Shown here piece after piece: positions 1-11,628 of a DNA stretch of 32,834 bases. The position numbers and the translations under genes were made by a program. Source of the stretch: Utricularia gibba (Eukaryota > Streptophyta > Magnoliopsida > Lamiales > Lentibulariaceae); assembly GCA_002189035.1 (NCBI GenBank), contig NEEC01000043.1, positions 1 to 32,834 on the forward strand, read 5' to 3'. The notes beneath the pieces were generated by a model. It made no database searches and was not told the origin of the DNA. It worked only from the letters and a program-made list of their open reading frames with translations. The first letter of the stretch is position 1. Every line of letters starts with the position of its first letter.

Positions 1-1251
1 TTGAGCAGGCGGTCTTTGGGTGCACCTGGAACGGGACAAAGGTAAAGTTTTGGCTTGCACCGAGAGTTAGTTGTAGTCCGGCAAATAAAGTGATGTATTT
101 ATTATCGTTCGGTTTTCGGGGGCTGCCTACATGGTTTTTCAAGGAACCGCTTCTCGTTTTGTGGCGGCCAGTCTCGCTGGGAACTTGGTCCTTGACCCGA
201 TTCTGTATGGCTCATGAGGTAACTGGATGCAAATCGATTAAAAAAAATGATGCATTTCTTTAAATTTGATGTCACGTGCACCCACATGATTTTTTCAACA
301 ACTTACTTTATACTTGAGCAGGCGGTCTTTGGGTGCACTGGAACGGGACAAAGGTAATGTTTGGCTTGCACGAGAGTTAGTTGTAGTCTGGCAAATAAAG
401 TGATGTATTTATTATCGTTCGGTTTTCGGGGCTGCCTACATGGTTTTTCAAGGAACCGCTTCTCGTTTTGTGGCGGCCAGTCTCGCTGGAACTTGGTCCT
501 TGACCCGATTCTGTATGGCTCATGAGGTCAACTGGATGCAAATCGATTAAAAAAAATGATGCATTTGTTTAAATTATGATGTCACGTGCACCCCACATGA
601 TTTTTTCAACAACTTACTTTATACTTGAGCAGGCGGTCTTTGGGTGCACCTGGAACGGGACAAAGGTAAGTTTGGCTTGCACCGAGAGTTAGTTGTAGTC
701 CGGCAAATAAAGTGATGTATTTATTATCGTTCGGTTTTCGGGGGCTGCCTACATGGTTTTTCAAGGAACGCTTCTCGTTTTGTGGCGGCCAGTCTCGCTG
801 GGAACTTGGTCCTTGACCCGATTCTGTATGGCTCATGAGGTCAACTGGATGCAAATCGATTAAAAAAAATGATGCATTTGTTTAAATTATGATGTCACGT
901 GCACCCACATGATTTTTTCAACAACTTACTTTATACTTGAGCAGGCGGTCTTTGGGTGCACCTGGAACGGGACAAAGGTAAGGTTTGGCTTGCACCGAGA
1001 GTTAGTTGTAGTCCGGCAAATAAAGTGATGTATTTATTATCGTTCGGTTTTTCGGGGGCTGCCTACATGGTTTTTCAAGGAACCGCTTCTCGTTTTGTGG
1101 CGGCCAGTCTCGCTGGGAACTTGGTCCTTGACCCCGATTCTGTATGGCTCATGAGGTCAACTGGATGCAAATCGATTAAAAAAATGATGCATTTTTTAAA
1201 TTATGATGTCACGTGCACCCCACATGATTTTTTCAACAACTTACTTTATAC
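1..1251 (+). repeat. Left-edge block, four near-full units with single-base losses
   Basis: Units start at 1, 314, 625 and 937 and are 313, 311, 312 and 315 bp long. Differences from the majority are nearly all one-base losses: gaggtaactgg at about 215, cttgcacgag near 366, aaggaacgc near 763, and cccacat for ccccacat in three of the four units. The second unit has tagtctgg at 385, a variant otherwise seen in the last unit of the window at about 32690. The first unit has ctttaaatt in place of gtttaaatt, which is common only in the right part of the array. Confidence 0.9.
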
Positions 1252-1333
1252 TTGAGCAGGCGGTCTTTGGGTGCACCTGGAACGGGACAAAGGTAATGTT
1301 TGGCTTGCACCGAGAGTTAGTTGTAGTCCGGCA

Positions 1334-1353
1334 AATAAAGTGATGTATTTATT
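1334..1353. other. aataaa hexamer on both strands (reference unit)
   Basis: aataaa at 1334-1339 is followed eight bases later by its reverse complement tttatt (1348-1353). Each full unit therefore presents a canonical polyadenylation hexamer on each strand, and the two can pair as a small hairpin arm. AT-rich hexamers arise easily by chance, so a role in ending satellite transcripts is only a possibility. Confidence 0.4.
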
Positions 1354-1461
1354 ATCGTTCGGTTTTCGGGGGCTGCCTACATGGTTTTTCAAGGAACCGC
1401 TTCTCGTTTTGTGGCGGCCAGTCTCGCTGGGAACTTGGTCCTTGACCCCGATTCTGTATGG

Positions 1462-1534
1462 CTCATGAGGTCAACTGGATGCAAATCGATTAAAAAAAAT
1501 GATGCATTTGTTTAAATTATGATGTCACGTGCAC
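1462..1534. other. Cluster of short perfect palindromes in half B (reference unit)
   Basis: Within 73 bp the unit holds ctcatgag (1462-1469), aatcgatt (1484-1491), atgcat (1502-1507), tttaaa (1511-1516), cacgtg (1526-1531) and gtgcac (1529-1534); a seventh, ggtgcacc, lies at 1270-1277. The octamer atgcaaat (1479-1486) overlaps aatcgatt. cacgtg is the core recognised by many bHLH factors and atgcaaat is the classical POU octamer. I claim no binding here; the sites are repeated with every unit. Confidence 0.5.
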
Positions 1535-2241
1535 CCCACATGATTTTTTCAACAACTTACTTTATACTTGAGCAGGCGGTCTTTGGGTGCACCTGGAACG
1601 GGACAAAGGTTGGCTTGCACCGAGAGTTAGTTGTAGTCCGGCAAATAAAGTGATGTATTTATTATCGTTCGGTTTTCGGGGGCTGCCTACATGGTTTTTC
1701 AAGGAACCGCTTCTCGTTTTGTGGCGGCCAGTCTCGCTGGGAACTTGGTCCTTGACCCCGATTCTGTATGGCTCATGAGGTCAACTGGATGCAAATCGAT
1801 TAAAAAAAATGATGCATTTGTTTAAATTATGATGTCACGTGCACCCACATGATTTTTTCAACAACTTACTTTATACTTGAGCAGGCGGTCTTTGGGTGCA
1901 CCTGGAACGGGACAAAGGTAATGTTTGGCTTGCACCGAGAGTTAGTTGTAGTCCGGCAAATAAAGTGATGTATTTATTATCGTTCGGTTTTCGGGGGCTG
2001 CCTACATGGTTTTTCAAGGAACCGCTTCTCGTTTTGTGGCGGCCAGTCTCGCTGGGAACTTGGTCCTTGACCCCGATTCTGTATGGCTCATGAGGTCAAC
2101 TGGATGCAAATCGATTAAAAAAAATGATGCATTTGTTTAAATTATGATGTCACGTGCACCCCACATGATTTTTTCAACAACTTACTTTATACTTGAGCAG
2201 GCGGTCTTTGGGTGCACCTGGAACGGGACAAAGGTAATGTT

Positions 2242-2399
2242 TGGCTTGCACCGAGAGTTAGTTGTAGTCCGGCAAATAAAGTGATGTATTTATTATCGTT
2301 CGGTTTTCGGGGGCTGCCTACATGGTTTTTCAAGGAACCGCTTCTCGTTTTGTGGCGGCCAGTCTCGCTGGGAACTTGGTCCTTGACCCCGATTCTGTA
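2242..2399 (+). repeat. Half-unit A (158 bp) of the satellite
   Basis: This is one of two diverged halves of the unit, shown here in a clean copy. It begins tggcttgcac and contains tgatgtattt at 2282 and acatggtttttcaagg at 2320. The following half (2400-2557) has tggct at 2400, tgatgcattt at 2441 and acatgattttttcaac at 2479, giving offsets of 158, 159 and 159 bp. Weaker anchors, gtct followed by ggg and the ggcgg block, also align at 156-162 bp. The 316 bp unit is therefore best read as an old dimer. Outside the anchors the halves are strongly diverged; I have not computed a score. Confidence 0.75.
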
Positions 2400-2557
2400 T
2401 GGCTCATGAGGTCAACTGGATGCAAATCGATTAAAAAAAATGATGCATTTGTTTAAATTATGATGTCACGTGCACCCCACATGATTTTTTCAACAACTTA
2501 CTTTATACTTGAGCAGGCGGTCTTTGGGTGCACCTGGAACGGGACAAAGGTAATGTT
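2400..2557 (+). repeat. Half-unit B (158 bp) of the satellite
   Basis: This is the partner of half A. It starts tggctcatgagg, carries the A-run, tgatgcattt, the cacgtg site and acatgattttttcaac, and runs across the phase boundary into the first 49 bases of the next unit. It is more AT-rich in its first part than half A and holds most of the short palindromes (ctcatgag, aatcgatt, atgcat, tttaaa, cacgtg, gtgcac). Half B is also where most truncated units lose sequence, especially between cacatg and gagcagg. Confidence 0.75.
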
Positions 2558-5500
2558 TGGCTTGCACCGAGAGTTAGTTGTAGTCCGGCAAATAAAGTGA
2601 TGTATTTATTATCGTTCGGTTTTCGGGGGCTGCCTACATGGTTTTTCAAGGAACCGCTTCTCGTTTTGTGGCGGCCAGTCTCGCTGGGAACTTGGTCCTT
2701 GACCCCGATTCTGTATGGCTCATGAGGTCAACTGGATGCAAATCGATTAAAAAAAATGATGCATTTGTTTAAATTATGATGTCACGTGCACCCCACATGA
2801 TTTTTTCAACAACTTACTTTATACTTGAGCAGGCGGTCTTTGGGTGCACCTGGAACGGGACAAAGGTAATGTTTGGCTTGCACCGAGAGTTAGTTGTAGT
2901 CCGGCAAATAAAGTGATGTATTTATTATCGTTCGGTTTTCGGGGGCTGCCTACATGGTTTTTCAAGGAACCGCTTCTCGTTTTGTGGCGGCCAGTCTCGC
3001 TGGGAACTTGGTCCTTGACCCCGATTCTGTATGGCTCATGAGGTCAACTGGATGCAAATCGATTAAAAAAAATGATGCATTTGTTTAAATTATGATGTCA
3101 CGTGCACCCCACATGATTTTTTCAACAACTTACTTTATACTTGAGCAGGCGGTCTTTGGGTGCACCTGGAACGGGACAAAGGTAAGTTTGGCTTGCACCG
3201 AGAGTTAGTTGTAGTCCGGCAAATAAAGTGATGTATTTATTATCGTTCGGTTTTCGGGGGCTGCCTACATGGTTTTTCAAGGAACCGCTTCTCGTTTTGT
3301 GGCGGCCAGTCTCGCTGGGAACTTGGTCCTTGACCCCGATTCTGTATGGCTCATGAGGTCAACTGGATGCAAATCGATTAAAAAAAATGATGCATTTGTT
3401 TAAATTATGATGTCACGTGCACCCCACATGATTTTTTCAACAACTTACTTTATACTTGAGCAGGCGGTCTTTGGGTGCACCTGGAACGGGACAAAGGTAA
3501 TGTTTGGCTTGCACCGAGAGTTAGTTGTAGTCCGGCAAATAAAGTGATGTATTTATTATCGTTCGGTTTTCGGGGGCTGCCTACATGGTTTTTCAAGGAA
3601 CCGCTTCTCGTTTTGTGGCGGCCAGTCTCGCTGGGAACTTGGTCCTTGACCCGATTCTGTATGGCTCATGAGGTCAACTGGATGCAAATCGATTAAAAAA
3701 AATGATGCATTTCTTTAAATTATGATGTCACGTGCACCCCACATGATTTTTTCAACAACTTACTTTATACTTGAGCAGGCGGTCTTTGGGTGCACCTGGA
3801 ACGGGACAAAGGTAATGTTTGGCTTGCACCGAGAGTTAGTTGTAGTCCGGCAAATAAAGTGATGTATTTATTATCGTTCGGTTTTCGGGGCTGCCTACAT
3901 GGTTTTTCAAGGAACCGCTTCTCGTTTTGTGGCGGCCAGTCTCGCTGGGAACTTGGTCCTTGACCCGATTCTGTATGGCTCATGAGGTCAACTGGATGCA
4001 AATCGATTAAAAAAAATGATGCATTTGTTTAAATTATGATGTCACGTGCACCCCACATGATTTTTTCAACAACTTACTTTATACTTGAGCAGGCGGTCTT
4101 TGGGTGCACCTGGAACGGGACAAAGGTAATGTTTGGCTTGCACCGAGAGTTAGTTGTAGTCCGGCAAATAAAGTGATGTATTTATTATCGTTCGGTTTTC
4201 GGGGGCTGCCTACATGGTTTTTCAAGGAACCGCTTCTCGTTTTGTGGCGGCCAGTCTCGCTGGGAACTTGGTCCTTGACCCGATTCTGTATGGCTCATGA
4301 GGTCAACTGGATGCAAATCGATTAAAAAAAATGATGCATTTGTTTAAATTATGATGTCACGTGCACCCCACATGATTTTTTCAACAACTTACTTTATACT
4401 TGAGCAGGCGGTCTTTGGGTGCACCTGGAACGGGACAAAGGTAATGTTTGGCTTGCACCGAGAGTTAGTTGTAGTCCGGCAAATAAAGTGATGTATTTAT
4501 TATCGTTCGGTTTTCGGGGGCTGCCTACATGGTTTTTCAAGGAACCGCTTCTCGTTTTGTGGCGGCCAGTCTCGCTGGGAACTTGGTCCTTGACCCCGAT
4601 TCTGTATGGCTCATGAGGTCAACTGGATGCAAATCGATTAAAAAAAATGATGCATTTGTTTAAATTATGATGTCACGTGCACCCCACATGATTTTTTCAA
4701 CAACTTACTTTATACTTGAGCAGGCGGTCTTTGGGTGCACCTGGAACGGGACAAAGGTAATGTTTGGCTTGCACCGAGAGTTAGTTGTAGTCCGGCAAAT
4801 AAAGTGATGTATTTATTATCGTTCGGTTTTCGGGGCTGCCTACATGGTTTTTCAAGGAACCGCTTCTCGTTTTGTGGCGGCCAGTCTCGCTGGGAACTTG
4901 GTCCTTGACCCCGATTCTGTATGGCTCATGAGGTCAACTGGATGCAAATCGATTAAAAAAAATGATGCATTTGTTTAAATTATGATGTCACGTGCACCCC
5001 ACATGATTTTTTCAACAACTTACTTTATACTTGAGCAGGCGGTCTTTGGGTGCACCTGGAACGGGACAAAGGTAATGTTTGGCTTGCACCGAGAGTTAGT
5101 TGTAGTCCGGCAAATAAAGTGATGTATTTATTATCGTTCGGTTTTCGGGGGCTGCCTACATGGTTTTTCAAGGAACCGCTTCTCGTTTTGTGGCGGCCAG
5201 TCTCGCTGGGAACTTGGTCCTTGACCCGATTCTGTATGGCTCATGAGGTCAACTGGATGCAAATCGATTAAAAAAAATGATGCATTTGTTTAAATTATGA
5301 TGTCACGTGCACCCCACATGATTTTTTCAACAACTTACTTTATACTTGAGCAGGCGGTCTTTGGGTGCACCTGGAACGGGACAAAGGTAATGTTTGGCTT
5401 GCACCGAGAGTTAGTTGTAGTCCGGCAAATAAAGTGATGTATTTATTATCGTTCGGTTTTCGGGGGCTGCCTACATGGTTTTTCAAGGAACCGCTTCTCG

Positions 5501-5661
5501 TTTTGTGGCGGCCAGTCTCGCTGGGAACTTGGTCCTTGACCCCGATTCTGTATGGCTCATGAGGTCAACTGGATGCAAATCGATTAAAAAAAATGATGCA
5601 TTTGTTTAAATTATGATGTCACGTGCACCCCACATGATTTTTTCAACAACTTACTTTATAC

Positions 5662-6214
5662 TTGAGCAGGCGGTCTTTGGGTGCACCTGGAACGGGACAA
5701 AGGTAATGTTTGGCTTGCACCGAGAGTTAGTTGTAGTCCGGCAAATAAAGTGATGTATTTATTATCGTTCGGTTTTCGGGGGCTGCCTACATGGTTTTTC
5801 AAGGAACCGCTTCTCGTTTTGTGGCGGCCAGTCTCGCTGGGAACTTGGTCCTTGACCCGATTCTGTATGGCTCATGAGGTCAACTGGATGCAAATCGATT
5901 AAAAAAAATGATGCATTTCCACACCCCACATGGAGCAGGCGGTCTTTGGGTGCACCTGGAACGGGACAAAGGTAATGTTTGGCTTGCACCGAGAGTTAGT
6001 TGTAGTCCGGCAAATAAAGTGATGTATTTATTATCGTTCGGTTTTCGGGGGCTGCCTACATGGTTTTTCAAGGAACCGCTTCTCGTTTTGTGGCGGCCAA
6101 ACTTACCCCGATTCTGTATGGCTCATGAGGTCAACTGGATGCAAATCGATTAAAAAAAATGATGCATGATGTCACGTGCACCCCACATGATTTTTTCAAC
6201 AACTTACTTTATAC
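5662..6214 (+). repeat. Pair of truncated units
   Basis: The first unit (5662 to about 5931) jumps from atgcattt to ccacaccccacatgg and straight into agcaggcgg, losing the end of half B. The second (about 5932-6214) lacks the agtctcgctggg portion, reading cggccaaacttacccc, and lacks tttgtttaaatt before gatgtcacg. The cacatggagcagg junction recurs at 11905-11917. Confidence 0.9.
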
Positions 6215-7159
6215 TTGAGCAGGCGGTCTTTGGGTGCACCTGGAACGGGACAAAGGTAATGTTTGGCTTGCACCGAGAGTTAGTTGTAGTCCGGCAAATA
6301 AAGTGATGTATTTATTATCGTTCGGTTTTCGGGGGCTGCCTACATGGTTTTTCAAGGAACCGCTTCTCGTTTTGTGGCGGCCAGTCTCGCTGGGAACTTG
6401 GTCCTTGACCCGATTCTGTATGGCTCATGAGGTCAACTGGATGCAAATCGATTAAAAAAAATGATGCATTTGTTTAAATTATGATGTCACGTGCACCCCA
6501 CATGATTTTTTCAACAACTTACTTTATACTTGAGCAGGCGGTCTTTGGGTGCACCTGGAACGGGACAAAGGTAATGTTTGGCTTGCACCGAGAGTTAGTT
6601 GTAGTCCGGCAAATAAAGTGATGTATTTATTATCGTTCGGTTTTCGGGGCTGCCTACATGGTTTTTCAAGGAACCGCTTCTCGTTTTGTGGCGGCCAGTC
6701 TCGCTGGGAACTTGGTCCTTGACCCGATTCTGTATGGCTCATGAGGTCAACTGGATGCAAATCGATTAAAAAAAATGATGCATTTGTTTAAATTATGATG
6801 TCACGTGCACCCCACATGATTTTTTCAACAACTTACTTTATACTTGAGCAGGCGGTCTTTGGGTGCACCTGGAACGGGACAAAGGTAATGTTTGGCTTGC
6901 ACCGAGAGTTAGTTGTAGTCCGGCAAATAAAGTGATGTATTTATTATCGTTCGGTTTTCGGGGGCTGCCTACATGGTTTTTCAAGGAACCGCTTCTCGTT
7001 TTGTGGCGGCCAGTCTCGCTGGGAACTTGGTCCTTGACCCCGATTCTGTATGGCTCATGAGGTCAACTGGATGCAAATCGATTAAAAAAAATGATGCATT
7101 TGTTTAAATTATGATGTCACGTGCACCCCACATGATTTTTTCAACAACTTACTTTATAC
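6215..7159 (+). repeat. Three near-full units
   Basis: Units start at 6215, 6530 and 6844, with lengths 315, 314 and 316. The middle unit has the four-G and three-C forms together, the same combination as the unit at 3771. Confidence 0.93.
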
Positions 7160-8472
7160 TTGAGCAGGCGGTCTTTGGGTGCACCTGGAACGGGACAAAG
7201 GTAATGTTTGGCTTGCACCGAGAGTTAGTTGTAGTCCGACAATAAACTTGGTCCTTGATTCTGTATGGCTCATGAGGTCAACTGGATGCAAATCGATTCG
7301 GTTTGATTTTTTCAACAACTTACTTTATACTTGAGCAGGCGGTCTTTGGGTGCACCTGGAACGGGACAAAGGTGTTTGGCTTTTAGTTGTAGTCCGGCAA
7401 ATAAAGTGATGTATTTATTATCGTTCGGTTTTCGGGGGCCTACATCAAGTTCTCGTTTTGTGGCGGCCAGTCTCGCTGGGAACTTGGTCCTTGACCCCGA
7501 TTCTGTATGGCTCATGAGGTCAACTGGATGCAAATCGATTAAAAAAAATGATGCATTTGTTTAAATTATGATGTCACGTGCACCCCACATGATTTTTTCA
7601 ACAACTTACTTTATACTTGAGCAGGCGGTCTTTGGGTGCACCTGGAACGGGACAAAGGTAATGTTTGGCTTGCACCGAGAGTTAGTTGTAGTCCGGCAAA
7701 TAAAGTGATGTATTTATTATCGTTCGGTTTTCGGGGGCTGCCTACATGGTTTTTCAAGGAACCGCTTCTCGTTTTGTGGCGGCCAGTCTCGCTGGGAACT
7801 TGGTCCTTGACCCGATTCTGTATGGCTCATGAGGTCAACTGGATGCAAATCGATTAAAAAAAATGATGCATTTGTTTAAATTATGATGTCACGTGCACCC
7901 CACATGATTTTTTCAACAACTTACTTTATACTTGAGCAGGCGGTCTTTGGGTGCACCTGGAACGGGACAAAGGTAATGTTTGGCTTGCACCGAGAGTTAG
8001 TTGTAGTCCGGCAAATAAAGTGATGTATTTATTATCGTTCGGTTTTCGGGGGCTGCCTACATGGTTTTTCAAGGAACCGCTTCTCGTTTTGTGGCGGCCA
8101 GTCTCGCTGGGAACTTGGTCCTTGACCCCGATTCTGTATGGCTCATGAGGTCAACTGGATGCAAATCGATTAAAAAAAATGATGCATTTGTTTAAATTAT
8201 GATGTCACGTGCACTGGAGCAGGCGGTCTTTGGGTGCACCTGGAACGGGACAAAGGTAATGTTTGGCTTGCACCGAGAGTTAGTTGTAAAATAAAGTGAT
8301 GTATTTATTATCACATGGTTGGAACCGCTTCTCGTTTTGTGGCGGCCAGTCTCGCTGGGAACTTGGTCCTTGATGATGGCTCACGGATGCAAATCGATTA
8401 AAAAAAATGATGCATTTGTTTAAATTATGATGTCACGTGCACACATGATTTTTTCAACAACTTACTTTATAC
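7160..8472 (+). repeat. Mixed block: one full unit among four truncated units
   Basis: Units start at 7160 (171 bp), 7331 (286 bp), 7617 (315 bp, intact), 7932 (284 bp) and about 8216 (257 bp). The 7160 unit keeps its first third, then jumps from ccgacaataa to cttggtccttg and from aatcgatt to cggtttgatttttt. The 8216 unit has the ttatc-to-acatgg deletion at 8308-8318 that recurs elsewhere. Confidence 0.9.
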
Positions 8473-11400
8473 TTGAGCAGGCGGTCTTTGGGTGCACCTG
8501 GAACGGGACAAAGGTAATGTTTGGCTTGCACCGAGAGTTAGTTGTAGTCCGGCAAATAAAGTGATGTATTTATTATCGTTCGGTTTTCGGGGGCTGCCTA
8601 CATGGTTTTTCAAGGAACCGCTTCTCGTTTTGTGGCGGCCAGTCTCGCTGGGAACTTGGTCCTTGACCCCGATTCTGTATGGCTCATGAGGTCAACTGGA
8701 TGCAAATCGATTAAAAAAAATGATGCATTTGTTTAAATTATGATGTCACGTGCACCCCACATGATTTTTTCAACAACTTACTTTATACTTGAGCAGGCGG
8801 TCTTTGGGTGCACCTGGAACGGGACAAAGGTAATGTTTGGCTTGCACCGAGAGTTAGTTGTAGTCCGGCAAATAAAGTGATGTATTTATTATCGTTCGGT
8901 TTTCGGGGGCTGCCTACATGGTTTTTCAAGGAACCGCTTCTCGTTTTGTGGCGGCCAGTCTCGCTGGGAACTTGGTCCTTGACCCGATTCTGTATGGCTC
9001 ATGAGGTCAACTGGATGCAAATCGATTAAAAAAAATGATGCATTTGTTTAAATTATGATGTCACGTGCACCCCACATGATTTTTTCAACAACTTACTTTA
9101 TACTTGAGCAGGCGGTCTTTGGGTGCACCTGGAACGGGACAAAGGTAATGTTTGGCTTGCACCGAGAGTTAGTTGTAGTCCGGCAAATAAAGTGATGTAT
9201 TTATTATCGTTCGGTTTTCGGGGGCTGCCTACATGGTTTTTCAAGGAACCGCTTCTCGTTTTGTGGCGGCCAGTCTCGCTGGGAACTTGGTCCTTGACCC
9301 CGATTCTGTATGGCTCATGAGGTCAACTGGATGCAAATCGATTAAAAAAAATGATGCATTTGTTTAAATTATGATGTCACGTGCACCCCACATGATTTTT
9401 TCAACAACTTACTTTATACTTGAGCAGGCGGTCTTTGGGTGCACCTGGAACGGGACAAAGGTAATGTTTGGCTTGCACCGAGAGTTAGTTGTAGTCCGGC
9501 AAATAAAGTGATGTATTTATTATCGTTCGGTTTTCGGGGGCTGCCTACATGGTTTTTCAAGGAACCGCTTCTCGTTTTGTGGCGGCCAGTCTCGCTGGGA
9601 ACTTGGTCCTTGACCCGATTCTGTATGGCTCATGAGGTCAACTGGATGCAAATCGATTAAAAAAAATGATGCATTTGTTTAAATTATGATGTCACGTGCA
9701 CCCCACATGATTTTTTCAACAACTTACTTTATACTTGAGCAGGCGGTCTTTGGGTGCACCTGGAACGGGACAAAGGTAATGTTTGGCTTGCACCGAGAGT
9801 TAGTTGTAGTCCGGCAAATAAAGTGATGTATTTATTATCGTTCGGTTTTCGGGGGCTGCCTACATGGTTTTTCAAGGAACCGCTTCTCGTTTTGTGGCGG
9901 CCAGTCTCGCTGGGAACTTGGTCCTTGACCCGATTCTGTATGGCTCATGAGGTCAACTGGATGCAAATCGATTAAAAAAAATGATGCATTTGTTTAAATT
10001 ATGATGTCACGTGCACCCCACATGATTTTTTCAACAACTTACTTTATACTTGAGCAGGCGGTCTTTGGGTGCACCTGGAACGGGACAAAGGTAATGTTTG
10101 GCTTGCACCGAGAGTTAGTTGTAGTCCGGCAAATAAAGTGATGTATTTATTATCGTTCGGTTTTCGGGGGCTGCCTACATGGTTTTTCAAGGAACCGCTT
10201 CTCGTTTTGTGGCGGCCAGTCTCGCTGGGAACTTGGTCCTTGACCCCGATTCTGTATGGCTCATGAGGTCAACTGGATGCAAATCGATTAAAAAAAATGA
10301 TGCATTTGTTTAAATTATGATGTCACGTGCACCCCACATGATTTTTTCAACAACTTACTTTATACTTGAGCAGGCGGTCTTTGGGTGCACCTGGAACGGG
10401 ACAAAGGTAATGTTTGGCTTGCACCGAGAGTTAGTTGTAGTCCGGCAAATAAAGTGATGTATTTATTATCGTTCGGTTTTCGGGGGCTGCCTACATGGTT
10501 TTTCAAGGAACCGCTTCTCGTTTTGTGGCGGCCAGTCTCGCTGGGAACTTGGTCCTTGACCCCGATTCTGTATGGCTCATGAGGTCAACTGGATGCAAAT
10601 CGATTAAAAAAAATGATGCATTTGTTTAAATTATGATGTCACGTGCACCCCACATGATTTTTTCAACAACTTACTTTATACTTGAGCAGGCGGTCTTTGG
10701 GTGCACCTGGAACGGGACAAAGGTAATGTTTGGCTTGCACCGAGAGTTAGTTGTAGTCCGGCAAATAAAGTGATGTATTTATTATCGTTCGGTTTTCGGG
10801 GGCTGCCTACATGGTTTTTCAAGGAACCGCTTCTCGTTTTGTGGCGGCCAGTCTCGCTGGGAACTTGGTCCTTGACCCGATTCTGTATGGCTCATGAGGT
10901 CAACTGGATGCAAATCGATTAAAAAAAATGATGCATTTGTTTAAATTATGATGTCACGTGCACCCCACATGATTTTTTCAACAACTTACTTTATACTTGA
11001 GCAGGCGGTCTTTGGGTGCACCTGGAACGGGACAAAGGTAATGTTTGGCTTGCACCGAGAGTTAGTTGTAGTCCGGCAAATAAAGTGATGTATTTATTAT
11101 CGTTCGGTTTTCGGGGGCTGCCTACATGGTTTTTCAAGGAACCGCTTCTCGTTTTGTGGCGGCCAGTCTCGCTGGGAACTTGGTCCTTGACCCCGATTCT
11201 GTATGGCTCATGAGGTCAACTGGATGCAAATCGATTAAAAAAAATGATGCATTTGTTTAAATTATGATGTCACGTGCACCCCACATGATTTTTTCAACAA
11301 CTTACTTTATACTTGAGCAGGCGGTCTTTGGGTGCACCTGGAACGGGACAAAGGTAATGTTTGGCTTGCACCGAGAGTTAGTTGTAGTCCGGCAAATAAA

Positions 11401-11628
11401 GTGATGTATTTATTATCGTTCGGTTTTCGGGGGCTGCCTACATGGTTTTTCAAGGAACCGCTTCTCGTTTTGTGGCGGCCAGTCTCGCTGGGAACTTGGT
11501 CCTTGACCCCGATTCTGTATGGCTCATGAGGTCAACTGGATGCAAATCGATTAAAAAAAATGATGCATTTGTTTAAATTATGATGTCACGTGCACCCCAC
11601 ATGATTTTTTCAACAACTTACTTTATAC
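8473..11628 (+). repeat. Most uniform block: ten full units
   Basis: Units start at 8473, 8789, 9104, 9420, 9735, 10050, 10366, 10682, 10997 and 11313. Apart from the C-run I see no differences between them. The C-run order is 4,3,4,3,3,4,4,3,4,4, and the next (truncated) unit has 3. The last six of these eleven therefore read 4-4-3 twice, a possible 947 bp three-unit period that the rest of the array does not keep. This uniformity is what recent unequal exchange or gene conversion would leave. Confidence 0.95.

Larger units (their letters stand above)
1252..1567 (+). repeat. Reference 316 bp satellite unit
   Basis: This is a full-length unit that matches the majority sequence. It has 141 G+C of 316 (44.6%) and 14 CpG sites. 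Landmarks by offset within the unit: palindrome ggtgcacc 19-26; tggaacggga 27-36; first tggct 50; aataaa 83-88 and its reverse complement tttatt 97-102; first acatg 128; G-run before ctgcc; the variable C-run near 190; ctcatgag 211-218; octamer atgcaaat 228-235; aatcgatt 233-240; an eight-A run; atgcat 251-256; tttaaa 260-265; cacgtg 275-280; second acatg 287. The start is a choice of phase, not a biological boundary. Confidence 0.95.
1252..5661 (+). repeat. Homogenised block of 14 full units
   Basis: Units start at 1252, 1568, 1877, 2193, 2509, 2825, 3141, 3456, 3771, 4085, 4400, 4716, 5031 and 5346. They are almost identical. Exceptions are the 1568 unit, which lacks six bases (aatgtt) in the ggtaatgttt stretch and one C, the 3141 unit with aagtttgg, and G4 for G5 in the 3771 and 4716 units. 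The first seven have the four-C form, then three have three C, then the two forms mix. No breaks or insertions are present. Confidence 0.95.

Noticed and set aside
1276-1292. CENP-B box-like tggaacggga in each unit
   Set aside because: It resembles the right half of the box but lacks one base between ggaa and cggga, and the required ttcg is missing at the correct distance. The nearby gttcggttttcggggg also misses the essential A and CGGG spacing.
1346-1368. tRNA-like or polymerase III B-box in tatcgttcggttttcgg
   Set aside because: The match to GGTTCGANTCC is poor and there is no A-box or cloverleaf at the right spacing.
3765-6760. Minus-strand open frames of about 75-95 codons (for example 3765-4001 and 6524-6760)
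   Set aside because: They are reverse-strand readings of the same unit, present only where one-base losses keep the frame open, with no independent coding signal.
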